A program made the translations under genes and the position numbers. Positions 6,945 through 13,236 of a DNA stretch of 14,669 bases are shown here, in pieces; within the stretch, counting starts at the first letter, position 1; each line of letters begins with the position of its first letter. Origin of the DNA: an uncultured beta proteobacterium (GTDB lineage: Bacteria; Pseudomonadota; Gammaproteobacteria; Burkholderiales; SG8-39); the NCBI GenBank assembly GCA_902826155.1, contig CADEDU010000018.1, positions 25,287-39,955 of the forward strand. Direction: 5' to 3'. Below the pieces are notes generated by a model. That model did not search any database. It was given only the letters and a program-made list of their open reading frames with translations, and was not told the DNA's origin.

Positions 6945-8329
6945 GGAGCGCTCCGATCGAAGGAACTTGCGCGTGCGTGATCGACCTCGATGGTCAGATC
7001 GCGGATCGACTGTCCGATCGTCACCGGGTAGATCGGCGGACGGAATCCATCGCGGTCGGACTCGAAGACGCGCAGCGCATCAGGTAATTGCGCAAGCGAG
7101 TCGCGCGCGTAGTGCCGGATGCTCGGCAGCGGAATGCGAGGCCGCACGCGCCGCCCATCGCGCATCACCGGATGCAGCAGCGGCTCGGCCCCGGCACGGT
7201 GATCGGTCACGAGCGCGACTTCGTCGTGGCGCATATGGCCCTGGCCGTCGAATTCGCGGAATACCTGCTTGCGTCCCGGCCAGGTTGCTTTGCCGGTCGA
7301 GCGCTTACGCCGTGCGCGGCCGTCGTACTCCTGCAGCTTGTAGACCATGTCGAGCGCAGGTGCGTCGACCGAGGTCACCAGCGCCGTGCCGATACCATAG
7401 GCGTCGATCGGGGCGCGTTGCTGCTCGAGATCGTACACGCGCAGCTCGTCCAGATTGCCGCTCGCGAAGATCGTCGTCTCACGCAGGCCGCCTGCATCGA
7501 GAATCGAACGCACCGAAGTGGCCAGGGCACGAAGATCGCCACTATCCAACCGCACGCCTTTGAGCCGGATGCCTTCGCGCGCGAGCAGCGGCGCGATCTC
7601 CACGATCTTGTGTGCCGCCGCCTCGGTGTCATAGGTATCGATGAGCAGCACCGCGTTGTCGGGAAACGTGCGCGCGAAAGCGATGAACGCTTTGCGCTCG
7701 TCGTCGAAGCACTGCACGAACGAGTGCGCCATCGTGCCGAACACCGGAATGCCCAGCATCGGCGCGGCAAGCGTGGTGGCAGTGCCCGCGAAACCCGCCA
7801 CGTACGCCGCGCGCGCCGCTGCAATGCCGGCCTCGGCGCCGTGCGCTCGCCGCAGCCCGAAATCAATCAGTCGCTTGTCCGGTGCCGCCAGCACACAGCG
7901 CGCCGCCTTCGAGGCGATGAGCGTATGCAGATGCATGATGTTGAGCAGTCGCGACTCGACCAGCTGCGCGTCGAACAGGGTGCCGGTAACGCGCAGGATC
8001 GGCTCGTCGGCGAAGAAGATCGTGCCCTCGTCCATCGCCTCGATCGTCCCGCCGAACTGCCACGTACTGAGCCAGTCGATGAAATCAGCGCGGAACAAGC
8101 CGCAGCCGCGCAGCCACGCGATCTCCGCGGTGTTGAAGCGTGCCTGCTCGAGCCAGTCGAGCGTTGACTCCAGGCCGCACGCCATGAGGAATCCGCGGTG
8201 CGGCGGCAGCTTGCGCACGAACAACTCGAACACCGCAGGCGCGCTCATGCGCTGCTCGCGATACCCCTGCAGCATCGTGAGCTGATACAGATCGGTGAGC
8301 AGCGGGCTGGTAAGCGGATCGAGCGCCAT
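6941..8329 (-). CDS. pncB: Nicotinate phosphoribosyltransferase
   Basis: The enzyme joins nicotinate to PRPP, with ATP hydrolysis, giving nicotinate mononucleotide in the Preiss-Handler salvage route to NAD. With the ATG at 8329 it has 462 residues and opens with MALDPLTSPLLTDLYQLTM, the normal N-terminus of the longer NAPRT type (human NAPRT, mycobacterial PncB). Visible landmarks are GTMAHSF with the presumed phospho-accepting His202, VRLDSGDL at 259-266, and FASGNLDE. A GTG at 8416 would add 29 low-complexity residues, but it falls inside the FNR-like box at 8408-8421 and upstream of the candidate -10, so the shorter start is preferred. No strong Shine-Dalgarno sequence is visible. It is the first gene of an operon with the nitroreductase. 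Confidence 0.93.
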   Translation of the reverse strand: MALDPLTSPLLTDLYQLTMLQGYREQRMSAPAVFELFVRKLPPHRGFLMACGLESTLDWLEQARFNTAEIAWLRGCGLFRADFIDWLSTWQFGGTIEAMDEGTIFFADEPILRVTGTLFDAQLVESRLLNIMHLHTLIASKAARCVLAAPDKRLIDFGLRRAHGAEAGIAAARAAYVAGFAGTATTLAAPMLGIPVFGTMAHSFVQCFDDERKAFIAFARTFPDNAVLLIDTYDTEAAAHKIVEIAPLLAREGIRLKGVRLDSGDLRALATSVRSILDAGGLRETTIFASGNLDELRVYDLEQQRAPIDAYGIGTALVTSVDAPALDMVYKLQEYDGRARRKRSTGKATWPGRKQVFREFDGQGHMRHDEVALVTDHRAGAEPLLHPVMRDGRRVRPRIPLPSIRHYARDSLAQLPDALRVFESDRDGFRPPIYPVTIGQSIRDLTIEVDHARASSFDRSAP

Positions 8330-8407
8330 GCGCGGCACCGTCGATGTGGGGGTCGACGTGGACGGAGATGGAATGGGCGGATTGTGGGTGCGCAGTGGTG
8401 CATGCGA

Positions 8408-8421
8408 TTGAGGCACGTCAA
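8408..8421 (-). promoter_or_regulatory. FNR/Anr-like box and promoter of the pncB-nitroreductase operon
   Basis: In gene orientation the site reads TTGAC-GTGC-CTCAA, centred at 8414.5. A -10-like CACAAT (8381-8386, minus strand, 4 of 6) begins 28.5 bp from the centre, the class II arrangement. It predicts a start point near 8373 and a 5' leader of about 45 bases before the ATG at 8329. It stands next to a second box (8446) facing the other way. Confidence 0.6.
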
Positions 8422-8445
8422 CCGCCGCGAGCCGGCTGCCGAGCT

Positions 8446-8459
8446 TTGACTTGCGTCAA
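8446..8459 (+). promoter_or_regulatory. FNR/Anr-like box and promoter of the first usp gene
   Basis: TTGAC-TTGC-GTCAA is a perfect palindrome around a 4-base spacer and the best match in the window to the FNR/Anr/Dnr type of site. Its centre is 8452.5. A -10-like TACGAT (8481-8486, 4 of 6) begins 28.5 bp away. A class II start point would fall at 8493-8494, directly before the usp ATG at 8495. Confidence 0.68.
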
Positions 8460-8494
8460 CGTGTGCTCGGCAAGCGCTCCTACGATGTATTGCT

Positions 8495-8920
8495 ATGGAA
8501 ACCATCCTTCTCGCCGTCGACGGCTCCGCGCACGCCGGGCGCGCCGTTCAATACGCCGCAAGGCTTGGGAGTCTGTTACGCGACATCGAAGTGGTGGTTC
8601 TCAACGTGCAGCCATCGATCCACGACTGGCAGATGCACGGCGTGACGCGCGAACACATTGCCAAGCATCACGCCGACGCGGCGCGGCAGACGCTCGATCA
8701 GGCCGTGGCGCCGTTGCAGGCGGCGGGAATCCGCGCGCAACGCGAAGTCCGCCATGCCGAGGATCCGGGCGCAATGATCGTGCAGGTTGCCAGGGAAAAA
8801 GGCGCCACGATGATCGTCATGGGTTCGCGCGGCATGGGCGCCATCGCCAGCCTTGCGCTCGGATCGGCTGCACAGAAGGTGATTCACCTGAGCACGGTTC
8901 CGGTTCTGATCATCAAGTAG
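8495..8920 (+). CDS. Universal stress protein (UspA family), first copy
   Basis: The 141-residue protein begins METILLAVDGSAHAGRAV, with the conserved Asp9 of the nucleotide site. It ends with VMGSRGMGAIASLALGSAAQKVIHLSTVPVLII. This contains the G-2x-G-9x-G-S ATP-binding motif (Gly110, Gly113, Gly123-Ser124), so it belongs to the ATP-binding single-domain Usp class. Such proteins are soluble dimers that support survival during stress and non-growth; in several bacteria they are induced by oxygen loss. No Shine-Dalgarno sequence precedes the ATG, and the predicted class II start point nearly coincides with the start codon, so the mRNA may be leaderless. The gene diverges from pncB across a region with two FNR-like boxes. 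A paralogue is at 12787. Confidence 0.93.
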   Translation: METILLAVDGSAHAGRAVQYAARLGSLLRDIEVVVLNVQPSIHDWQMHGVTREHIAKHHADAARQTLDQAVAPLQAAGIRAQREVRHAEDPGAMIVQVAREKGATMIVMGSRGMGAIASLALGSAAQKVIHLSTVPVLIIK

Positions 8921-8942
8921 GAACAGAGCCGACTGCCCGACG

Positions 8943-9212
8943 CTACTTCACGGCGCGCAGCGCATCGACGAGAACAGGGTCCTTCTCAACCGGCACACCG
9001 GTCTGGGTACGCCCCCACATGCGCAGTTCGTGGAACTGAAGCACCGGCGCGCGGGCACTCTGCAACCGCTCGGCTAGAGCCGGCGACACCAGCCACCACT
9101 CGTAGATCTCGGACTCGCTCGTCACCAACTCCGGACGGGCGATCAGCCCGGCCCCGACGAGCGCACTGACCACCTGCCCGCAGCGGCAATAGACGTGTGC
9201 GTGTTTGTTCAT
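8943..9212 (-). CDS. Hypothetical 89-residue protein with CxC motif
   Basis: I do not recognise the family. The N-terminus has HAHVYCRCGQVVSALVGAGL, with His4, His6, Cys9 and Cys11 arranged as a possible metal or redox site. The rest is mixed alpha/beta in character (SESEIYEWWLVSPALAERLQ, VLQFHELRMWGRTQTG), with no signal peptide or membrane span. The composition looks coding, and the gene fills the space between usp (ending 8920) and the leader at 9213. The Shine-Dalgarno match is poor. Support for a real gene comes mainly from an FNR-like box with a good -10 (GATACT) correctly placed upstream. It is convergent with usp at a 22-base gap and probably belongs to the same regulon. Confidence 0.62.
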   Translation of the reverse strand: MNKHAHVYCRCGQVVSALVGAGLIARPELVTSESEIYEWWLVSPALAERLQSARAPVLQFHELRMWGRTQTGVPVEKDPVLVDALRAVK

Positions 9213-9259
9213 GACCCGTTCGCGACATGCATTCCTGCGCCAGTATCGTGAGGATCCAG

Positions 9260-9298
9260 TGTGATCATTTGCGCCGGATCAAAACCATGCCGATCACA
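9260..9298. repeat. Inverted repeat TGTGATC...GATCACA around the FNR-like box
   Basis: TGTGATC (9260-9266) and GATCACA (9292-9298) are exact 7-bp inverted copies with 25 bases between them; the FNR-like box at 9269-9282 lies within the interval. Each arm resembles a CRP/FNR-type half-site (GTGA/TCAC). It could be an accessory operator or chance. Confidence 0.35.
9269..9282 (-). promoter_or_regulatory. FNR/Anr-like box upstream of the 89-residue CxC gene
   Basis: In gene orientation the site reads TTGAT-CCGG-CGCAA, centred at 9275.5. A -10-like GATACT (9242-9247, minus strand, 4 of 6) begins 28.5 bp from the centre, predicting a start point near 9234 and a leader of about 22 bases. The TTGAT half is an exact FNR half-site; the CGCAA half is the variant also seen at 5752 and 12715. 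Confidence 0.55.
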
Positions 9299-9406
9299 TG
9301 CTCATAGCATTCGAGCGTTGTTGCACATCGCGAAGATGAGCACCACAAGATGAGTCTCTCCGGCCGCGGCCTTCCGTCATCCCGGTGGCGATCAGACCCT
9401 GCCTGT

Positions 9407-9423
9407 CTGCAATCCCGTTGCAG
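9407..9423 (+). repeat. Short hairpin in the leader of the Cys-rich small gene
   Basis: CTGCAA-TCCCG-TTGCAG is a perfect 6-bp stem with a 5-base loop. It is followed at 9431 by GGGGAG, a strong Shine-Dalgarno-like string that lies 28 bases before the ATG at 9465. There is no T-tract, so it is not a terminator. The rest of 9299-9464 shows no recognisable promoter. Confidence 0.3.
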
Positions 9424-9464
9424 GCGCATAGGGGAGACTCTTCCTGTGGGGCTCAATCGTCCCC

Positions 9465-9680
9465 ATGGAACGCGCTGCCATGTTCGATTCCCCCCTGCAC
9501 TTCTGTGATTCATGCCGACACTTCGTCGCGCTCGACGAAGGATTCGACGAATGCCGGCGGCTGCACGGATGCCACGCGGCAACTTGTCCGGTGGCGCGAT
9601 TGTTCGAGCGGCCGCAGACTGAATTGACATCCGACCCGCGTACGCCTGAAGCTATCGCCCTGGCTGTCCTGGTGCCATAG
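9465..9680 (+). CDS. Hypothetical small cysteine/histidine-rich protein
   Basis: I do not recognise the family. The 71-residue frame contains five cysteines (14, 17, 30, 36, 41) and four histidines (12, 19, 34, 37) in a 30-residue block beginning LHFCDSCRHF. The CxxC followed by spaced C and H suggests a small zinc ribbon or knuckle, but no metal site can be proved here. The tail after residue 45 is unremarkable. The gene exactly occupies the gap before the convergent gene ending at 9698. The start is uncertain: Met6 (9480) is possible. The only strong Shine-Dalgarno-like sequence (GGGGAG, 9431-9436) sits 28 bases upstream, suitably placed only for an in-frame CTG at 9444. Codon use favours G/C third positions in the first two thirds. 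Confidence 0.55.
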   Translation: MERAAMFDSPLHFCDSCRHFVALDEGFDECRRLHGCHAATCPVARLFERPQTELTSDPRTPEAIALAVLVP

Positions 9681-9697
9681 CGCCGCTGCCGGTCGCG

Positions 9698-12682
9698 CTA
9701 GCGATCGCGCCGTCCATTACTCTCGTTCGCCAGGAAGAAACGTTGCGCCGCACGGCGTAGCGTATTCGCGCGCGCGAACTCCGCGGCGGCACGATCCGTC
9801 GACGGTGCTCCGGACCCCGCAAACTCCTCGACAGAACGTTTAGCGCCGTCACCTGGTTCGCGCTCCATCGGGATCGGCTCACCGATCGTGACCTCAATTA
9901 CGCCGCGCCGCGGCAGCCATCGATGCGCGCCAAGGATCGAGCGCGTCCCGGAGATCGCCACCGGCACGATCGGTAGATCGGCGCGCGCGGCGATGAGAAA
10001 CGCACCCAGGCGTAACGGTTGCAGCGTCGTGACGCGCGTGAACGTTCCTTCCGGGAACAGCGCCAACGGTGTGCCGCGCCGTGCCACCTCGACCAGCCGT
10101 TCGGTGTCGCGCACGCCCTCGGCCGCCGCGAAGCGCTCGACGAGCTGTACGCCGAGTGCCCGCAGAAATACCCGCGGCATCCACCGCGCCTCGAACTCGC
10201 GCTTGGCGACGAACACGAGCGGCATGTCGATCGCCGCCGCCAGCACGCCCCCGTCGAGATAGCTCGAATGATTGGCCACGAGTACGAAGCCGCCACGCGG
10301 CAGTCGCTCGGTGCCGCTGACGTGCAATCGCATACCGGTGAGTCGAAGCAGCAGGCGCATCGCGGCCCGCACAGCTGCGAAGCCCGACTCGACGCCGGAC
10401 GAGGCCGCCACTCGCGCCCAACACACCACGGCGATCGGCACGAACACCGCCCAGACGTAGCCGCCGTAGAGCCAATCGAACGCGGCACCGACCCAGCGCT
10501 GCAACAACGTGCGTGCGGCGTAGCCGAGCAACGTGGCACGACTGGCTGCTCTGCGCGCGCTGCGCGGCGCACCAGCGGACGGTTCCGCGACTTCGCGATG
10601 CACTGATCCGGCCTCGAGCGCCGCTCGTGTAGCAGCACGGCGCACTTTGCCGCTCGAGGTCTTGAGTACGGCATGCGGTTCGGCGAGAACGATTTCGTCG
10701 GCCGGCTCGCCGATGGCCTCGACCACGGCCTGCCCGATCGCCGCGCGCAAACGCGTGCGCGCCGGCGAATCAGTGAGCCGCGTCTCGGCCACGACGACCA
10801 GGCGCTCGGTTGCGGCAACGACGTCTGCCCGACCAAATGCCGCTACGCACCCGCGGCGCACGCCTTCGACCTCACCGACGGCGGCCTCGATCTCATGGGG
10901 GTAGAGATTGCGTCCAGCGCGGATGATGATGTCCTTCACGCGACCGGTGACGAACAACTCACCTTGTGCGAGATAGCCTCGATCGCCGGTATCGAGCCAG
11001 CCGTCACGAATCAGGCGCGCGCTGGCCGCCGGATTGTGGAAGTAGCCGCGCGTGGCCGATGGTCCGCGGAATTCGATACGACCCTCGGCGCGCTCCGGCA
11101 GCACAACCCCATCTTCATCGACGACACGCAGCGCGTGGCCCGGCAGCACACGCCCGCTCGACACGAATTCGAGCGCGTGCGGATCATCCGCAGCCGGTTG
11201 CGCACGCTGTTCGTGCGCGAACAGATCACGATCGACGCGGTCGATCCAGGGCCCGCGCTCGAGCGGCGGAAAGGCCAGTCCCACCGAAGACTCGGCCAGC
11301 CCGTACACAGGCGTGAGCGCCTCGCGGCGCAACCCGAACGGTGCGAACCGCTCGGCGAAGCGCCGCAAGGTTTGCGGCAAGACCGCTTCCGCGCCATTGA
11401 ACGCCAGGCGCCATCGGCTCAGATCGACGCCCGCCAGTTCGGCATCGTCGATGCGACGCACACACAGCTCGTAGGCGAAGTTGGGCGCGGCGGAGATGGT
11501 GCCGCGGTGCAGGTGCATGGCCTGGAGCCAGCGCGCCGGCCGCGACAGGAACGCGAGCGGCGACATCACCACCAGCGGCATCGCGTGCAGCATCGAGCCG
11601 AACCATGCACCGATGAGCCCCATGTCGTGGTAGAGCGGCAACCAGCTCACGAACACGTCGTCGGGGCGCGGCTGCACCAGCGTGCCCATCGCGCGCAGAT
11701 TGGCAAGCAGATTGCGATGGGTCAGCACCACGCCCTTCGGATCGCCGGTGCTCCCGGAGGTGTACTGGATGAAGGCGATGTCGTCGGGAGCGATCGCGAC
11801 CGGCTGCGGTGTGCGCGACCGCGAAGTGAGCTCATCCGGACTCAACACGAATCGCACCGTGCGTGCATGGGCGCGCAGCAGTTGCGCGGCGAAGCGCGTC
11901 TGCCGATCGGCGATGAGCACCGCCGCCCGCGCATTGGTGAGGATGCCGGCGTGACGCCGCACGTGCTCCACCAGTTGCGCCGCTCGCGTCGGCGGATAGA
12001 TCGGCACCGGAATGCCCCCGGCAAGCAGGATGCCAAGGAACACCTGGAAGTACGCCGGCCCGGTCGCCAGCATGATGCTCGCCGTCTCTCCAGGCTCGAA
12101 TCCGCGAGCCTGCAGATTGCCGGCGATGGCTTCGGCAGCCTGCCACAACGCGCGATGCGTGATCGTCGTCGCCGCGCCTTCCGCGACGGTGCGAATATGT
12201 TCGTGCTCGGGCTGCGTGTTGCTCAGCCAGCGAAACGCGTCGACGAGCGTGACGATCGATTCCGGGACGGGTGCGCGGCCGGCCGTGCCTGCGCGGGGCG
12301 CATCGAGAGCATCGAACGGCGCAGCGGGTCGTGTCGCGATGCTCGAGGCTGTCGGACGAGTCCGCTTCCCTGTCTCACCACCCGCCGTATCGAGCGCAGC
12401 AGTAATTTCCGCAACGAGATCGCGCAACGACTCCGCGCGCGCGAGCAGATCTTCAGGAAGATCGACGGCGAATGTCCGCTCCAGCCGAACCAGCAGTTCG
12501 GCGCGCGACAGACTGTCAAGGCGCAGCTCACGCTCGAACGAACTGTCGAGCCCGACCGCCGCGTCAGCCGGTTCGGTACCGTGAATCTCGGCGAGCAATC
12601 TGCGCGCGACCTCGAGCACACGCGCGGTAATCGCGGCGCGATCGGGCAGACCATCAGCTGAGCGAGCCGCGGCGTTGTCCAT
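9698..12682 (-). CDS. Trifunctional fusion: acyl carrier domain, fatty-acyl adenylating enzyme, PlsC-type acyltransferase
   Basis: The 994-residue protein has three modules. Residues about 15-95 are an acyl carrier domain, with phosphopantetheine attachment at Ser57 in LRLDSLSRAE. Residues about 140-700 are an ANL adenylating enzyme: FIQYTSGSTGDPKG at 304-317, YGLAESS, WLDTGDRGY, GRVKDIIIRAGRNLYPHEIE, and catalytic Lys679 in TSSGKVRR. The GRNxYPxxIE form resembles fatty-acyl-AMP ligases. After a hydrophobic stretch (about 720-760) comes a glycerolipid acyltransferase with NHSSYLD (His805, Asp810; HX4D) and FPEGTFTR from residue 876. Inferred reaction: activate a free fatty acid with ATP, load it on the attached carrier, and acylate a lysophospholipid or lysophosphatidate at the membrane. 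E. coli Aas does a similar job with the opposite domain order. No clear Shine-Dalgarno sequence precedes the ATG. Confidence 0.88.
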   Translation of the reverse strand: MDNAAARSADGLPDRAAITARVLEVARRLLAEIHGTEPADAAVGLDSSFERELRLDSLSRAELLVRLERTFAVDLPEDLLARAESLRDLVAEITAALDTAGGETGKRTRPTASSIATRPAAPFDALDAPRAGTAGRAPVPESIVTLVDAFRWLSNTQPEHEHIRTVAEGAATTITHRALWQAAEAIAGNLQARGFEPGETASIMLATGPAYFQVFLGILLAGGIPVPIYPPTRAAQLVEHVRRHAGILTNARAAVLIADRQTRFAAQLLRAHARTVRFVLSPDELTSRSRTPQPVAIAPDDIAFIQYTSGSTGDPKGVVLTHRNLLANLRAMGTLVQPRPDDVFVSWLPLYHDMGLIGAWFGSMLHAMPLVVMSPLAFLSRPARWLQAMHLHRGTISAAPNFAYELCVRRIDDAELAGVDLSRWRLAFNGAEAVLPQTLRRFAERFAPFGLRREALTPVYGLAESSVGLAFPPLERGPWIDRVDRDLFAHEQRAQPAADDPHALEFVSSGRVLPGHALRVVDEDGVVLPERAEGRIEFRGPSATRGYFHNPAASARLIRDGWLDTGDRGYLAQGELFVTGRVKDIIIRAGRNLYPHEIEAAVGEVEGVRRGCVAAFGRADVVAATERLVVVAETRLTDSPARTRLRAAIGQAVVEAIGEPADEIVLAEPHAVLKTSSGKVRRAATRAALEAGSVHREVAEPSAGAPRSARRAASRATLLGYAARTLLQRWVGAAFDWLYGGYVWAVFVPIAVVCWARVAASSGVESGFAAVRAAMRLLLRLTGMRLHVSGTERLPRGGFVLVANHSSYLDGGVLAAAIDMPLVFVAKREFEARWMPRVFLRALGVQLVERFAAAEGVRDTERLVEVARRGTPLALFPEGTFTRVTTLQPLRLGAFLIAARADLPIVPVAISGTRSILGAHRWLPRRGVIEVTIGEPIPMEREPGDGAKRSVEEFAGSGAPSTDRAAAEFARANTLRRAAQRFFLANESNGRRDR

Positions 12683-12752
12683 GGCGCATGGTGCGGATCG
12701 GAAATTCCCCTACTTTGACTATTCGCAATCGTCCTTTCGCAGGCGCATGGTG
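12683..12752. repeat. 11-bp direct repeat flanking the FNR-like box of the second usp
   Basis: GGCGCATGGTG occurs at 12683-12693 and again at 12742-12752, 59 bases apart, on either side of the box at 12715. Both copies lie in the intergenic region shared by the acyltransferase fusion and the second usp. The second copy overlaps the candidate -10 region. It could be an accessory protein-binding site or a chance duplication. Confidence 0.4.
12715..12728 (+). promoter_or_regulatory. FNR/Anr-like box and promoter of the second usp gene
   Basis: TTGAC-TATT-CGCAA, centred at 12721.5. A -10-like TGTAGT (12751-12756, 4 of 6) begins 29.5 bp away, predicting a start point at 12763 and a 24-base leader before the ATG at 12787. 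The CGCAA half repeats the variant seen at 5752 and 9269. No suitable -10 exists for the divergent gene in this geometry. Confidence 0.52.
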
Positions 12753-12786
12753 TAGTGATCGAGCCGCAACTCGTGATGACACCACC

Positions 12787-13209
12787 ATGAAGATCCTGAT
12801 TCCGTTCGATGGTTCGGCGCACGCTGAGCATGCCCTGGCGCACACCCTGAAGGCTTACCCCAATGCGGGCGAGAAGGATCTGCTGCTGCTCAACGTACAG
12901 CATCCGATCGTCTATGGCGAAGTGGCGATCTACATCCAGGCCGACAAGCTCGAAGAGATGGCGCGCGATGCCGCGACGCGTGCGCTCGATGTGGCCAAAC
13001 CGATCCTGGAGCGCGCGGGCCGTCAGGCTACGCGGTTGATGGAGATCGGCGACATCGGCGAGACCATCGCGGCGATCGCCAAGCGGCAGCAGGTCGATGC
13101 GATCGTCATGGGCACGCGCGGCATGGGGGCAATTGGCACGTTCATTATCGGATCGGTCGCGAGCAAGGTCGTGCACCTGGTGGATGTGCCGGTGACGCTG
13201 GTGAAGTAG
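12787..13209 (+). CDS. Universal stress protein (UspA family), second copy
   Basis: The 140-residue protein begins MKILIPFDGSAHAEHALAH, with the conserved Asp8. It carries VMGTRGMGAIGTFIIGSVASKVVHLVDVPVTLVK with the G-2x-G-9x-G-S nucleotide motif (Gly109, Gly112, Gly122-Ser123), so it should bind ATP. The frame stays open back to an upstream ATG at 12688, but that would put the FNR-like box inside the coding sequence and add 33 residues unlike any Usp N-terminus, so 12787 is chosen. No clear Shine-Dalgarno sequence is seen. It resembles the copy at 8495 at both ends (DGSAHA; RGMGAI), but the middle differs, so the two are diverged paralogues rather than a recent duplication. Confidence 0.92.
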   Translation: MKILIPFDGSAHAEHALAHTLKAYPNAGEKDLLLLNVQHPIVYGEVAIYIQADKLEEMARDAATRALDVAKPILERAGRQATRLMEIGDIGETIAAIAKRQQVDAIVMGTRGMGAIGTFIIGSVASKVVHLVDVPVTLVK

Positions 13210-13236
13210 CGAGCGCACGGCGGCTCGCGCGAGGGC

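Noticed and set aside
7088..8167. A 359-codon plus-strand frame opposite pncB
   Set aside because: It is an antisense shadow of a well-supported enzyme gene, with no start context or domain.
8330..8416. A 29-residue N-terminal extension of pncB from a GTG at 8416
   Set aside because: The extension is Pro/Ser/Thr low-complexity, has no ribosome-binding site, and its start codon lies inside the FNR-like box and upstream of the candidate -10.
9265..9630. A 121-codon minus-strand frame across the intergenic region and the Cys-rich gene
   Set aside because: Arg-rich translation without a domain. It overlaps the FNR-like box and runs antisense to the more plausible Cys/His-rich gene.
10673..12661. 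A 662-codon open frame on the plus strand opposite the acyltransferase fusion
   Set aside because: It is antisense to a gene with full motif support. High third-position G+C removes stops from the opposite strand, and the translation is Arg/His/Gln-rich with no recognisable domain.
12688..12786. A 33-residue N-terminal extension of the second Usp
   Set aside because: It would encode the FNR-like box and the -10 region, and is unlike any Usp N-terminus.
13209..13228. Terminator after the second usp (GCGAGC/GCTCGC)
   Set aside because: Only a 6-bp stem with an 8-base loop and no T-tract, so readthrough into gcvT cannot be excluded.
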